A DNA stretch of 64,000 nucleotides from Saturnia japonica (GCA_033032175.1 CM065307.1:2542001-2606000), one strand, 5' to 3'. Positions 43,353 to 55,975 are shown, numbered from the stretch's first letter. Notes: a model not told the origin generated them from the sequence alone. Made by a program: numbers and translations.

Positions 43353-44036
43353 TGTTTGCGTGTGTGTATATATTCTCTTGTATGTATTAATACTTATCTC
43401 TATTTTTTTTATTTTTGTATATTATTATGTTTTTGTATTTAAATGTTATTACTTTCCTAGTCCAATGTATTTTTGTTTACTCAAGTTTGTTTTTTTTTTA
43501 AATTTAATTTACACTACTGACAATTAAAAAAAATCCACATTTCCGCTGGTTAGCTGGTAGAAAATGCTATAAGCTATAAGCATTAAGCTCGCCAATGTAC
43601 AAACTAAAATCGCAAAAAAAGTATTCATTCTTTCATTCATGGACATATTGAAAATATTGGTCAGTCGGTGAAGTTGGAATCAAGGCTAGCTGCCCGGATT
43701 GCGAAGGACGTACTCAAATTTCATCATTCGCGGAGGCTCTTTTTTTAAGCCCTAGCGCCTTTTTCTTTATGGAATTTAATTTCTAAGAGAAGTAAGGCAC
43801 AGAGAAATATTTTTGGAGATTTGCGGAACTGAATGGTGAAATATCACCAATCTGCAGAAGATCGTAGCTTTTACCCTTGTGTTGTGCTCCTGCGGTAAGC
43901 ATGGTTTCTATTGCACCTTGGGTAGAGGAGTTCAAGGTCCACAACATACATCACTTACAAGCGTTCATAAGCTAAGATAGCTGTTTGACGTAAGAAACTT
44001 GTTTTACACGTTTGCTGTATTAAAAAATAAACGTAA
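43353..44036. other. No gene recognised
   Basis: Intergenic, T-rich at first. Confidence 0.45.
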
Positions 44037-44397
44037 TCTATATATTAATACGTGAAGCAAAAGCTTTAGGTACCTTTTTAAGCGTATTGTATAGACGGAA
44101 GACTGTGCGATTTGGCATGGTTAAAGTTTATATGGAAAAGGAGTGCAGAATGCTAAAATTTATCTATAATATCTGTTACGAATATATTGTATTAAATAAA
44201 TTAATACTGCGAATCCTAACACGACTTATGCCGTTGAACTTAGACCGCCCAAAATATTGACATTGTCACTCAACGAAAAGTGACAGCCAGTGATGTAGAT
44301 AATACTCATTGTTTATGAATACTGTAAATGTCAAACAGAAAATAGTCTATGATCAAAAAGTCGCTGGTCGAATTTCGACCTTAGGGCGATGGCTAGT
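44037..44397 (+). mobile_element. Helitron-like family B, uninterrupted reference copy
   Basis: Starts TCTATATATTAATACGTGAA and ends GGGCGATGGCTAGT. Its uninterrupted GTGATGTAGATAATACTC corresponds to the point where the DD41D element entered the 2.8-kb copy. About 360 bp, non-coding. Confidence 0.85.
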
Positions 44398-44399
44398 AA

Positions 44400-44701
44400 T
44401 CTATACAATTAATCAAATTAAGTGTCTGTTTGTAATATCAAAATAACAGCTTGTTACTAAATGCATATGAAAGTATATACGATACCTATAATTAAACACC
44501 CATTTTTAAAATGTTTGTCTATCTGTCTGTTTGTTCCGGGTAATCTCCGAAACGGTTGAACCGATTTTGACGGGACTTTCACTGGTAGATAGCTGAATTT
44601 ATAGGGAGTAACTTAGGCTACTTTTATTTTACAAAAAGAATTAGGGTTCCGCACAAATTAAAAAACTGGTCCATGTGAGCGAAGCCACGGGCACAGCTAG
44701 T
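44400..44701 (+). mobile_element. Helitron-like family A, copy 9 (internal deletion)
   Basis: Starts TCTATACAATTAATCAAATT two bases after the family-B 3' end and finishes GAAGCCACGGGCACAGCTAGT. About 230 bp of the usual interior are missing between AAAAACTGG and TCCATGTGAGC. Confidence 0.85.
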
Positions 44702-45710
44702 TATTAATAAACTAAATAGATTGTATTTATGGAACAAATTGTGACTGCCGATTGTCACAATGTCTACAAAACTATACAGTCTGGATCAGTGTTACTACAT
44801 AAGCTGCCGGTGAAATTTGTGTCACCGACAAAAGCCGTTTTTAGTGGACTGTACCTTACTGTACAGTCATTTTAGTATTAAAAAATACGATACATTGAAA
44901 CGAACCACCACAACTGGTGTTTCACTATGTTTATAATGATTGCATGATCTGTATTCTACACAGCAAATCATAACTACCAAGTCGGTGTTCTAAGTCACGA
45001 CAATCCCTACCTAAAAATTCTAATCCCCTGAGGGCTCAAAAAATATCTTCTTTTTTTACGATTTATCATTTCACGTGGGTAGCGTGTAAAAGTGATGAAT
45101 TTTTTCACATTTGCATGAACATTGAACGCGACAGCGGCGGGGTATATGAACCCAGACATCCTTCGGGGACGATGAGGTATGCCGAAATCAAATAGGAGTT
45201 GCCAGCCGTACAGGGAAATGCGGATCATACCAATTTTTCAACACTGAAAAAGGAAAAAGGAGCAAATTACGTTCAGAACTGTAATTGTTGTTATAGTTGC
45301 TATCATAGCGTATGGAAGCTAGTAATACAAGAGCTATCACCAGCACGTTACCGAGCTTGAATCCCTCTACCCCAAGGAGCTCTGAAAGCCTTCCTCACTG
45401 TAGAAATACAACACAAGGTTATTTGGCTGCGATCTTCCACCAGTCAGACTGCTCCAAGCTCTGAGTAGAGAGAAATCTCCACTATCTCAATACTTTTCAG
45501 TAATCTTTAATGTTGCATTCTAAATTTTAAAAGTAAATTTATGTGTATAGCACATGATTTGTTACTAACAAGAACTAAATAAAGCAAAATATATACGTGC
45601 CTTAATAATCTTCCACTGTTTCTGTAAAAATTATACTATACTGTTATGCTAAAGATAAAATAAAATCATAAACATTTTTCTCGAAACACAACTAATTACG
45701 TAATAATTAG
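44702..45710. other. No gene recognised
   Basis: Intergenic. 45340-45480 contains repeat K-like phrases also seen near 31640-31690. Confidence 0.4.
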
Positions 45711-45712
45711 AA

Positions 45713-46068
45713 CCAGCGGTCGCCCAGTGGTCGGAATTCGACCAGCGACTTTTTGATCATAGACTATTTTCTGTTTGACATTTGCAGTATTACCTAAACA
45801 ATTAATATTATATATCACTTGCTGTCACTTTTCGTTGAATGACAGTGTCAATATTTTGGGGGGTCTAAGTTCAGTGGCAACGGTCGGGTTAGGATTCGTA
45901 GTATTAATTTATTTAATTTAATATATAAGTAATAGATATTATAGATAAATTTTAGCTTTTTGCACTCCTTCGCCATATAAACTTTAACCATGCCAAAACT
46001 CACAGTCTTCCGAGCATGTAAGACGCCTAAAAAGGGGTACGAAATTTTTACATCACGTATTAATATAA
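45713..46068 (-). mobile_element. Helitron-like family B, minus-strand copy
   Basis: Reverse complement of family B; the 3' terminus reads GGGCGACCGCTGGT on the minus strand, a one-base change from CTAGT. The minus-strand frame 45848-46099 is part of it, not a gene. Confidence 0.85.
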
Positions 46069-46585
46069 TGATTAGCGCAGCGAGATCTGTTTCTACCATT
46101 TTCTTGTGGTTCTCTATATCTCATTGATGTATGTAACAGACACCACACAATTCTGTTTTGCATTAATCATGCTGGTAATTTTACTTTCTTTAGTTAATGC
46201 AGATTACGGATCACTTTATCACGGTGGTATACCTGAGTAAAATTTTATCATATCCCACGTTTTTTCTCCATATTTAAGACGCAAACTACGGCAACCCTAC
46301 TCGCAAAGTATTAAAAGGTCACCTTAGATATAAACACTAAATAATTGAAGCGGATTGTACCCTGAGCTGTAATAAATTAGTATTTGGAAAACTAAATTTC
46401 ACTTTGATGTCTGTGTTGAAAGTCGTAGGTGAAGATTATTATTTAAAAAACTTTTCTATTACTTGAATTGTATATTTTGAGAACATTTGCTCACCAGCTG
46501 TACCTCACAGGATTCGCCCGCCAGTTACTTTAAAGAAAAAAATGCAAAATAGACAAAAAAAAATTAAGGTCTTTTTTTTTATTCT
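46069..46585. other. No gene recognised
   Basis: Intergenic sequence before the reverse transcriptase fragment. Confidence 0.45.
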
Positions 46586-47675
46586 GTACGTATTGACTCT
46601 CCACTTAATAAATTGGAAAATATCGGAGTTCGTGGTCACACGTTAAACATTTTTAAGGATTACCTTTCAGACCGCACTCAGAGGGTGGTTATAAATAAAT
46701 GTTTGAGTTCTGAAGCCCAAATCACAGTTGGCGTTCCACAAGGTAGTATCCTCGGTCCAATCCTCTTTCAAATTTATGTTAATGATCTCTGCAATATTTC
46801 TTCTCCTCAAAGTCAGGTTTTCACATACGCCGATGATACTGCACTCTTAGTGTATGGTTCGACGTGGTCTGAAGCTATATCTCGTGCAGAGACAGTGTTA
46901 AGACTTAGTATGGAGTGTTTATTGATTAATTCACTTACTCTTAATACTGAAAAGAGCAAATACATAGCATTTTGCTTAGGGTCACATTCCCGTCCAGCTG
47001 ATGACAAAATTGCAATTAGTATCAGAGGACATAATTGTACACCGAACTTGATACGTAATTGTATATCGCTCACCAGAACAAATCAAATTAAATATTTAGG
47101 GATTCATTTGGACGAACATTTAAACTGGTACTCTCATATAGACAATCTAAACACCAGACTTCGGAAGATGATATATCTTTTTAAAAAACTAAGGGACTCT
47201 GCAGATATTTGCACACTTAAGACTGTCTATTTATCTTTATGCGAGTCTCTTTTGACATATTGCATACCGGCTTGGGGTGGTGCATCTAAGACTGCCATTC
47301 TAAAATTAGAGAGAGCTCAAAGGGCTGTCTTGAAGGTAATCCTGTCAAAACCTAGGCGATATTCTACTGCACAGCTTTACTCTGATTGTGAGGTGTTATC
47401 TCTGAGACACTTGTTTGTGCTAAGGCTTACGTTACGAAAGCATTCCGAATGTATTTTTGATAATGATAATTTTAACAGCCGTAAATATAAGTTCGGTTTT
47501 TTCTCTGCCAAAACATAGGACAAAATTTGCAGAAAAACAATACTGGTTCCTTAGTTCTAAAATTTATAAAAAAAATCAATAAAAAATTAAATATGTTTCC
47601 TCTAAATAAACACAAATGTAAAATGAAATTAAAAGAATGGATTCTTACACTAAACTATAATGACACTGAATAGCT
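46586..47675 (+). pseudogene. Non-LTR retrotransposon reverse transcriptase, 5'-truncated
   Basis: The open frame to 47518 starts inside the palm domain; codons before 46613 already fit (VRIDSPLNKLENIGVRG). Motifs: VGVPQGSILGPILFQIYVND, FTYADDTALL (catalytic YADD intact), IKYLGIHLDEHLNW and, near the C-terminus, LLTYCIPAWGG and RAQRAVLKVI. After the stop at 47518 the match goes on in another frame (EKQYWFLSSKIYKKI, FPLNKHKCKMKLKEWIL) to about 47675, so one frameshift has cut off the tail. Endonuclease and ORF1 are absent. It is the best preserved LINE in the window, in a Jockey/CR1-like group I cannot place more precisely. Confidence 0.9.
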
Positions 47676-48789
47676 TTTGTTAGCTAATTAATATGCCTAT
47701 CATTCAACTTCTCATTTCTTGCAATTAGAATCTTTCTAACTTACAATCATCTTCCTATTCATATTTACCCACGAATTCACACACACACTTCTCGTACACT
47801 CTTAAGGTAGTCAGTTTATAATAAGTTTATTTTTATTAAATATTCTAATAGTATAGAAATAAGTAGAATAATGTTTTTGCTGTAATTTTTTACGCCGCAC
47901 GAGGACTGTCCTTTTTGTTTTATTTTTTTATTTCTCTTGTTTTGTGTTCTAGTAGATTGTAAAAAACCTGATATCCAAGATACAGGATTTCCTAGTTTGG
48001 GTATCAGGGCATGCTTCATTTGTATTTTCGTTCTTTCATAACAAATAAAAATTTATGATTATTATTATTAATATCTACAATTATGCTATACATTAATTTG
48101 TTATATCTCTTATGGTTTAATCAGAGTAAGCCATTGAAACACCTGAAGAGCGTTTTCTTGAATTGATTAACCATTATCTTTACTACTTATTTCGTACCTA
48201 AGTTACTTTTTGGAACAAAATATGTACTATAACCGGACTAGATGAATTATTAAAAAACGTATAAATATAATTAGCGGCTCTCGCGCGTTAAGAACATACA
48301 CGGACGGATAGACAGAGAGACGATTCAAGTTGAGTTTTATAACATGTATAGATTACACTATATTATATAGGCTATGTATTTTTACTAGATAAAGAACCGA
48401 TGTTATTTATAAGACATTTTATTGTACATGTGGTATATCACTGAAAAAGAAATAACATATCACATCTCATTGGTCTAATATATTACGTTAAGAGCAAAAG
48501 CGTTCGACAAGACATTTGAATAATACGTTTTAACATAATTCTATTGCAGTAGCGCTTTGCTCGAATGACCGAGTATAAACCGCATAGAGCACAAGAGAGA
48601 CAACTGTTGTTTTGGCTGATTATACCTATGTAAAAGAGACTATGTTATTACGCCGTCCTACCCAATTTTTTCATTCAAAACTGATCAGATTTTAATGTAT
48701 TTTTCTAGAATAATATTAGGTTTCTCTTTGGGTATACCTAGGTGTATTTCTTTTTTCATCATCATAATATTAAACGAAAGACGCCCACT
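47676..48789. other. No gene recognised
   Basis: AT-rich intergenic sequence with a short ATT repeat near 48058-48070. Frames are short and unrecognised. Confidence 0.45.
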
Positions 48790-48945
48790 CCTTATTTAAA
48801 GATCACCAAACGACCGGTTACCAGGTCGTCGGTTCACCTTGTGGCGGGTCTGCCTTTGTTGTGTCTTCCGATACGTGGCTGCCACTCGAGGACTCTTCGA
48901 CTAAGTGATCCTCCCACACTGCCACTTAACTCTAGCAATTAAAAT
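48790..48945 (-). pseudogene. RTE-like LINE, C-terminal piece
   Basis: Minus strand reads ARVKWQCGRI, then RVLEWQPRIGRHNKGRPATR and, after an in-frame stop (TGA for Trp), TDDLV. This is the familiar WQWAGHIAR...VLEWRPR...GRPPTRW.DDL ending of RTE-type ORF2 proteins. It continues the fragment at 49241-49560. Confidence 0.75.
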
Positions 48946-49240
48946 AAAAAATTATGAATGTCAAAACACTACCATCGGTTCGGAAAACATCCCAGCCATC
49001 GAGAAGAACCGACAAGAAACTCGATTGGGGTTACCAACATATATATATATTTTTTTTACAGTAATTAATTATATATAGTTATTATAATTTTCAGTAGATA
49101 TACATAGAGGGAATCACATCCAGACATCACCATCATTCACGAAATCAGCCACCCTATAATACTCCTTCGACAATAAACATGATTCTTGAACTTATTATCT
49201 GGCAAATCGGTAATGTTCTTAGGAATTTTAATCCTTAGGG
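48946..49240 (-). repeat. Repeat inserted in the RTE remnant (CR1/Zenon-like tail)
   Basis: Separates two pieces of one RTE ORF. It carries ACCATCGGTTCGGAAAAC, GAGAAGAACCGACAAGAAAC and TGATTCTTGAACTTATTATC, phrases I associate with 3' ends of lepidopteran CR1/Zenon LINEs and related repeats. The name is from memory. Confidence 0.55.
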
Positions 49241-49560
49241 CTATGACTTTGACTTTGGTCCTTCTACAGATCTCACTTCTGATTCGATCACGCAGTGAAA
49301 CTCCAAGCATAGTCCTATCCATTGCCCTTTAAGAGTAGTCCTCTCCATTGCCTTTGAGTGAGCTTGAGCTTCCTTATCAGGCCCACAGTTAGCGACCACG
49401 TCTCTGCACCATATGTAATCACTGTCAACACACACTGGTGTTAGACTTTCATCTTGATACACTGCGGTATCTTGGACGAGAAGGTATTACTTACCCAAAT
49501 GCTGCACAGTCGAATCTCCAAATTGGATCTACCTAACTGTACAGTTTGTTATATTCGTCA
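49241..49560 (-). pseudogene. RTE-like LINE, upstream piece
   Basis: Minus strand reads QCVLTVITYGAETWSLTVGL, IRKLKLTQR and, after a frameshift, MDRTMLGVSLRDRIRSE and ICRRTKV, the standard RTE ORF2 C-terminal region. The shift comes from a tandem duplication of about 25 bp (GCAATGGAGAGGACT / GCAATGGATAGGACT on the minus strand) near 49317-49352. Confidence 0.82.
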
Positions 49561-49686
49561 AATTTGTTTACTAGGTGACTGATAACTGAGCAATTTCAGT
49601 AATTTAAGGAGGCTTCTAATTATTATGATAAATAATTTAAAAATAAATCAAAACATAGGCACATGATAGTAGTAGATTTAGACTGT

Positions 49687-50048
49687 ACTAACGATCGCCG
49701 TAAAGTCGAAATTCGACCTGCGACTTTTTAATCGTAGACTATTTTCTGTTTGACATTTACAGTCTTCATAAACAATGAGTATTATCTACATCACTTGCTG
49801 TCACTTTTCGTTGAGTGACAATGTCAATATTTTGGGGCGTCTAAGTTCAATGACACTGGTCGGGTTAGCATTCTCAGTATTAATTTATTTCATTTAATAT
49901 ATTTAGTAACAGATATTATAGATAAATTTTACCTTTCTGCACTCCATCTCCATATAAACTTTAACGATGCCAAATCTCACAGTCTTCCGTGCACGCAATA
50001 CGCTTAAAAAGGTACCGAAAGCTTTTGCTTCACGTATCAATATATAGA
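49687..50048 (-). mobile_element. Helitron-like family B, minus-strand copy
   Basis: Full-length reverse complement; the 3' end reads GGCGATCGTTAGT (TTAGT in place of CTAGT) and the 5' end TCTATATATTGATACGTGAA. Confidence 0.85.
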
Positions 50049-50859
50049 TTCTACAGAAATATTTGCTCTAGGGCTATTATCCAGGGATAAAACAAAGGAA
50101 TACGCTTGTATAGACTAATAAACATCATTCGCATTTTCTCTCAAACTTTACACTGTGATATAACAACTAAAAATTAACATATTAAAATGAATCCATTTAT
50201 TAATATTTTTATCAAAAATTTAAATGAACATATAACCAATCGAGGCTTTTTAACAAAATAAACACAATTATTAATGGCCGGACATATTTTAATAAACGTT
50301 GGATAACTTTATTGATAAATGCGAATATAGTCGTATTATCTATATTTACTATCGAAAACATCTCTGATATGGCCCATGGTAACAAAAAAAAACCTGAGAA
50401 TTTTTTTTTTTTTATTGAGTTTTTGACCGGTTTTTACTTTTCTAAGTATTCTGAACTCCATCGCTTTTTTCTTTCTCGAGTATTATTGTATTAAGATCAC
50501 GAATAAAGCATGCATTGGCTCAAGCACTGATAAATGTTTTTCAATTTTAATTATAATAATTGCAACTTAGTGTGTAGCACTTGTCATCCATTTAAATAAA
50601 TAAATAAACATTATGTACTATTACAATTACAATGTACAGTGCATATTACAATAGAATATTTAAAAAAAAACATACATGTTTATACAATGTTAAAAATATC
50701 CTGTTATTTAATTATGTTAATTTTGGTTCCGGAGTCATAATTACATCGAAGAAAGTTCTTGTTGCGAACATTAAATCTAGAGTACCTTACTCCATCAGCA
50801 TCTTTATTAATGGTAATAAACCATTACATTTATAAACGTTATGAAGTTCCACTATGAAA
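50049..50859. other. No gene recognised
   Basis: AT-rich intergenic sequence. Confidence 0.5.
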
Positions 50860-51379
50860 TCTATACAATTAATAAAATTGAAGTGTCTGTTTGTAATGTC
50901 AAAATAACAGTTTTTTACTAAATGCATTTGAAAGTATATACGATACCTATAACAAAAAGCCCATTTTTTCATTTTTGTCTGTCTGTCTGTTTGTTCAGGG
51001 TAGACTCCGAAACGGTTGGACCGATTTTGGCGGGACTTTCACTGATAGATAGCTGATGATATAGGGAGTAACTTAGGCTACTTTTATTTTAGAAAAAGAA
51101 TTAGGGTTCAACACAAATAAAAAAAACTGGTTATGATGAATCAATTCGGGCGCTTAAATGGCTTATGTTGAGTTTACTCATAAGAGATATAGCAAATTAA
51201 TATACTACATAATCATAGGCATTAAAACGACCTACAAAAAAGTTAGGGATAATATACATCTATCTTCTAAGGAACACCCACAATAAGCATGTTTGTCTTT
51301 AAAATAGTCAGCAGCGGGGGAGCAAGATTCACGCAGGCATTCTGTAGTCCACGTGAGCGAAGCCACGGGCTCAGCTAGT
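50860..51379 (+). mobile_element. Helitron-like family A, copy 10 (reference copy)
   Basis: Full length, about 520 bp: starts TCTATACAATTAATAAAATT, ends CGAAGCCACGGGCTCAGCTAGT. The best copy for building a family consensus. Confidence 0.9.
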
Positions 51380-53717
51380 TATTAATAAAAAACGTTTCAA
51401 GCCGAGTCTTCTCTTTTGAGTCTGTTAGTACCGCGGGTAATTAAACCTTAGTTATGACATGACGCCGTGAAGAAACTGAAACGTACGGGAATATATATAA
51501 CAAACGTTCACGACGCGTTCATTAATAAAAAAAAAATTACTTTTTTTCTGTTTTTCTACCTATGTAGGCAAATTTGCCAGTGTCAAGTGTGACAAATACA
51601 CGTTATAGATTTTAGTTGCCAAATGTTCGGTGTACTGTAGAATTAACCTTATAAAGGATACATTGACACAACATAAAACACACAAATTTATACATAATAC
51701 TTGGTATGGAAACCAAAGCATACAATATAAAACAAAATAATTAAATTCAGTATTTTATTTTAATTTTAGATACAGGGTCCCCTAGCGACATTTATTCCTT
51801 ACAACTTACACAATCAATTATCGTAATAAAATTATATATTTATTATCTAAAAATAATTAGGTTCGATTCCCGACTCGTGTATAAGTTTTTTGTGAAAATC
51901 TATGAATGTACTTTTTCTTATCTTTAAAGTCGTTGTCATATTTCTTTATCTCTTATAGTACCAGAGTTCTCCTCACTGACCCATTTCAAATATTACTTCT
52001 TGTATGTAATTTCCAGTACGTGATGAAATTGAATGAAACAAAATAAATATACGTGTGTTTACAAAGAAAACTGTTAAACCGTAACAATACCCAACGAGTG
52101 CTCTCAGTATAGACTAACAACTTACAAAACAATTTACTTTAAAAGTCTTAGCACTTTTTATGATGGAAATACGTCGCCATGAGAGCTCATGTCTTAAACC
52201 GTCCAGAACTGACTAAATTATGGAGAACGTAATAATACGTCGGTTTGATTATTAAAGCCGTACTAACGTCCTAATGTTGGTACTATTGACTCACACTATT
52301 GACTGGGCGGTTTAAAAGACGGTCAATGACTAAGCTGCTACTTACATACCTAAGCGTGACATTAATAGCAGGTGTTTACACCTAGTTTTACCTGTATTTT
52401 TCTATCTTCCAGCAAAATTTTAGTCATGTTAAATTTATTTCAAAAGTTTTTATGTCCTTATTTCTTGTTCTTATACCCATAGGGTTATGTCGGCCTAGTT
52501 GTCTTAACGCATTTTATTTGAAGTAACCAACAATAAAGTTGCATACCCAAAGGGCGTCAATACCAATATAATACGGAAAATATTTTTAAAAATCCACAAA
52601 AAACATGAATCCTTCAGATAACATAAAATATTCACTTGATGATACACGTGAACAATACATCACGTTGGCTATGACACCTTTTCCCAAGGCTTCGTAATAC
52701 GCAGGCATACACACATACAAAGAGTAGTTCGCCATAATAGAAAACGCTGCATAATGAGATGTATGTGTTTGTCTCTTTCTCTCTGTAGTGTCACTTTTTC
52801 GTTTCATCGAGTTTCAAATCACAACGGTACTAAACAAGTTTTATTTATTAAATCTATAATAAAAACACCAACAAAATTTACATTTTGATGAATTATAAAA
52901 TCACCAAAAAAGAAGACTTAAAACAAATGCAATCTTAATTACAGGAGTTTATGACATGATTACAAACGGTGAGCAAATAGGAAATTAATTAACTGATTAA
53001 ACTTTAAATAATTAAATTTCAACATATTAAACCACAGCAAATTAAACTATCTATACAAATCGATTTAAATTTTTCAAGGTTATTCGCGAAGATGTCTACA
53101 TCTGACTTTTCAGATTCAGCATTATAACGTGATACAATTCTACTCAACTTCGAAAACGGAAGACGTAATTAGAAATTAGCAGAATAAAGCTACTATACGA
53201 GAAGATTCTGAATACAAAGTCAATATAATTAGCAATCCGCTTCATCTCAAAAGGCGTTGGCTAGAGAATAAATCCAGTTGATTATCAGAGACAAAGAGGA
53301 CACAGCTTCTTTGGATTATAGTCCTTGTTCCTTCAAGATAAAATCCACAAATGGTTTATTCTGTGGAATCCGCTAAACAAATTTATGTTTAGTATCCATA
53401 CAATCTAGAAGTAACGTTATTTCTACACCAGTATATTACAAGTAATAGCGTTAAATCGAAATCGCGATGTTAACTTTCAAAGCAATACTTTAGTGTATTG
53501 GGTAATGCAGTGACGTAACGGCGTACTAGCTCACCCCCGCCAATGGCTGTCGTTATATAGGACGGTCTTCCACGGACTTGTCGGATTATACTTTGTACAG
53601 CTTCTGTTACACCTGTGCCGTAACGCATTAATATACGCGATAATTAAGACATTACACATATGAGGCCAATATTTTAACACATTAATTGATATGTGGCACT
53701 GTTAGTGATGTTAGACG
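51380..53717. other. No gene recognised
   Basis: 2.3 kb without a supported gene. Near 51865 GGTTCGATTCCCGACTC resembles a B-box without an A-box upstream. The 73-codon minus-strand frame at 52586-52807 has no recognised domain. Confidence 0.4.
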
Positions 53718-53827
53718 TTAAGCGGTTATTACACGGCAGGTTGATCGTATCTGATTTTGGGTACGGCTAATGGAGATGCTCGACCAAAAATCGGATACGA
53801 TCAACCTGCCGTGTAATAACCGCCTAA
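53718..53827. mobile_element. Hairpin (foldback) element with 43-bp arms
   Basis: Left arm 53718-53760 and right arm 53784-53827 are inverted repeats differing by two substitutions and one base of length. Arms begin TTARGCGGTTATTACACGG; the loop is 23 bp. TA stands at 53719-53720 and 53825-53826, compatible with a TA target duplication. A 110-bp MITE-like insertion is the simplest reading. Confidence 0.8.
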
Positions 53828-54950
53828 AGCGATAACTCGGGTGGCGGTTTTTTTGGACATATCAAAGGGTTTTAGTGCCTTGTATATCGCTAAGTAGTGC
53901 TTGCTACATTAACCTTGGCTCATTATGTGCACTGCACGCGCCGCGTAAAGATGTGTGTGTGTTTTTTTTTTACAGAAAACATTGTTTCCGTAAACGATGA
54001 CAATGGAGTGATCGAATGAAAAAGTAATGGAATTTGTAGAATTATTTCAAATGGAACCACTCTTAAGTGTTACCTGCATACAAAATCATAAAAATCGTTC
54101 AGAACACAATGATGCATGATGTCGTAGCGTACAGACATTATCCTTTGAAGTAACACAGAAGGAATTGAAAAGAAAAAAGAATCCTTATTGGGATACTATC
54201 GTATCCGCTTAAATAAATAGCACTAGCTTCTACCTCCATTTGAAATGCGGTTAACGCACTAATTAACTAAAATATAAGTTTTAGACTCCGATGTAGCCAC
54301 TCGCTTAATAACGCATTAATTATGGCGTATTTCGACACATGCGTTAACAACGCTGATGTAACAGGAGCATTAGGCATGTAACGTGACACTAAATTCATAA
54401 TGGCGCCCTCTAGAGGACACAAAGTTCTGTATTAAGTTTTTTTTAATGCACCCGAATTGGATATCAGATGAAAGAGCTTTATCAGCTTCATTTCAAAATG
54501 TAAATCCTACTTTTCATGATGCGTCCTTTACCGTAATCAGGTTATAATTTTAAACTTATCTACTTGTTTTCAACCCAAGAATTGGTTCGGGTAATAATTT
54601 GCTGTCATATGTACTTACACTTAAATTTTCTTCTTCTTCAGGCAATGTGTGTATATACAAAATTATGCCATTGTCACGTTGATAGAATATTTTTAATAAT
54701 CTTCAAAGTTTAAACAATTGTTTAACAAAATCAGGCTCTTTTGAGTTTTTATGGCAACTTAAAATTCATGCTAAAATAGGCAAACTATTTCATGCAATTT
54801 GCCACCAGGATTACATAATACAGGGCAAATTAAAACCTCAATATCAAGATCCCATCAAAAACTCCGTTTACAAAATTTGTAATTGGTTTTAAGTAATTAA
54901 CTTTTCACAATTAAAAATAGACAGACATCTTACTATATATATATACAATA
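53828..54950. other. No gene recognised
   Basis: Intergenic, no supported frame or assignable repeat. Confidence 0.45.
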
Positions 54951-55333
54951 TGTATTGAAAGCCCCGTCGAATCCGAAAAGGGTATATGGGTACCCCAATG
55001 ACATTAACAAAACAATTATCATAACTTTATTTATTATGAAAATAAAATTTTTATTGCGATATAAAATTAACAAATTTAGTTTTAGTTTCCCTAAAATTCA
55101 GTAAATTTTTATAACGTGATAATAGCGTCGCCAGCCCCGGCGCGGCTCAGCGGTACGTTAGGTCGTATGGCGGCACCTGTATTGCTATGATGTAAGTTTC
55201 ATCATTTAACTTTTTTTTTACATTTTATTAGGGGTAATTTTTTTTTACTTATAATCTGAGATAGATAACATAAACAGAATATAATCTCGATACCTAATAA
55301 CACCTCCACGGACCCAACGGAGTTTTTAATACA
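54951..55333. mobile_element. TIR element (MITE-like), family M copy 2
   Basis: Reverse orientation relative to 4391-4786. Ends TGTATTGAAAGCCCCGTCG and the complement of CCAACGGAGTTTTTAATACA. Same G+C-rich centre (GCGTCGCC...CCCGGCGCGGCTCAGCGG region, 55125-55178). Confidence 0.75.
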
Positions 55334-55362
55334 GACTGTATATCTCGCTTACATTTAATATA

Positions 55363-55669
55363 ACTAACGATCGGACTAAGGTCGAAATTCGACCAGCAAT
55401 TTTTTGATCATAGACTATGTTCTGTTTGACATTTGCAGTATTCATGAACCTAAACAATGAGTATTATCTACATCACTTGCTGTCACTTTTCGTTGAGTGA
55501 CAATGTCAATATTTTAGGGGGTCTAAGTTCAACGGCACTGGTCGTGTTAGGATTCGCAGTATTAATTTATTTAATTGAATATATTAGTAACAGATATTAT
55601 AGATAAATATTAGCTTTCTGCACTCCTTCTTCATACAAATGTTAACCATGCCAAATCTCACAGTCTTCG
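55363..55669 (-). mobile_element. Helitron-like family B, minus-strand copy (5'-truncated)
   Basis: Reverse complement of family B from its 3' end (TTAGT form) to the CATGGTTAAC region; the first 45 bp or so are missing. Confidence 0.82.
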
Positions 55670-55845
55670 ATAGTTTAGGGAATATTACGTTTTACATTAT
55701 AAATGGCTCGCCGTCCGCAACCCGCACGTTTTCACCGCAACAGCCGAAACCGAGGTTCGGCCATTTTACCACCCTCGCGCTTGTTAAAGGCCATTTCGAA
55801 ACTCACGTCTAGCGCAACATACAGTCATATTCCTGTTATAACAAC

Positions 55846-55975
55846 ACTAGCTGTGCCTCACGGTTTCACCCGTATTACTTTTATTCGATCAACTTTCCAC
55901 TACGCCGCTACCAACGCACCCGACTATACTATTGTTGTTTTCACTTTCCGTATTCGCTTACAACTTACCGTTTTT
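55846..55975 (-). mobile_element. Helitron-like family E, 3' end
   Basis: Minus strand ends GAAACCGTGAGGCACAGCTAGT and matches the last 60 bp or so of 10709-11343. The plus-strand frame 55703-56053 overlaps it and is therefore not called as a gene. Confidence 0.65.

Noticed and set aside
45848..46099. 83-codon minus-strand frame
   Set aside because: Lies almost wholly inside a family-B Helitron-like copy.
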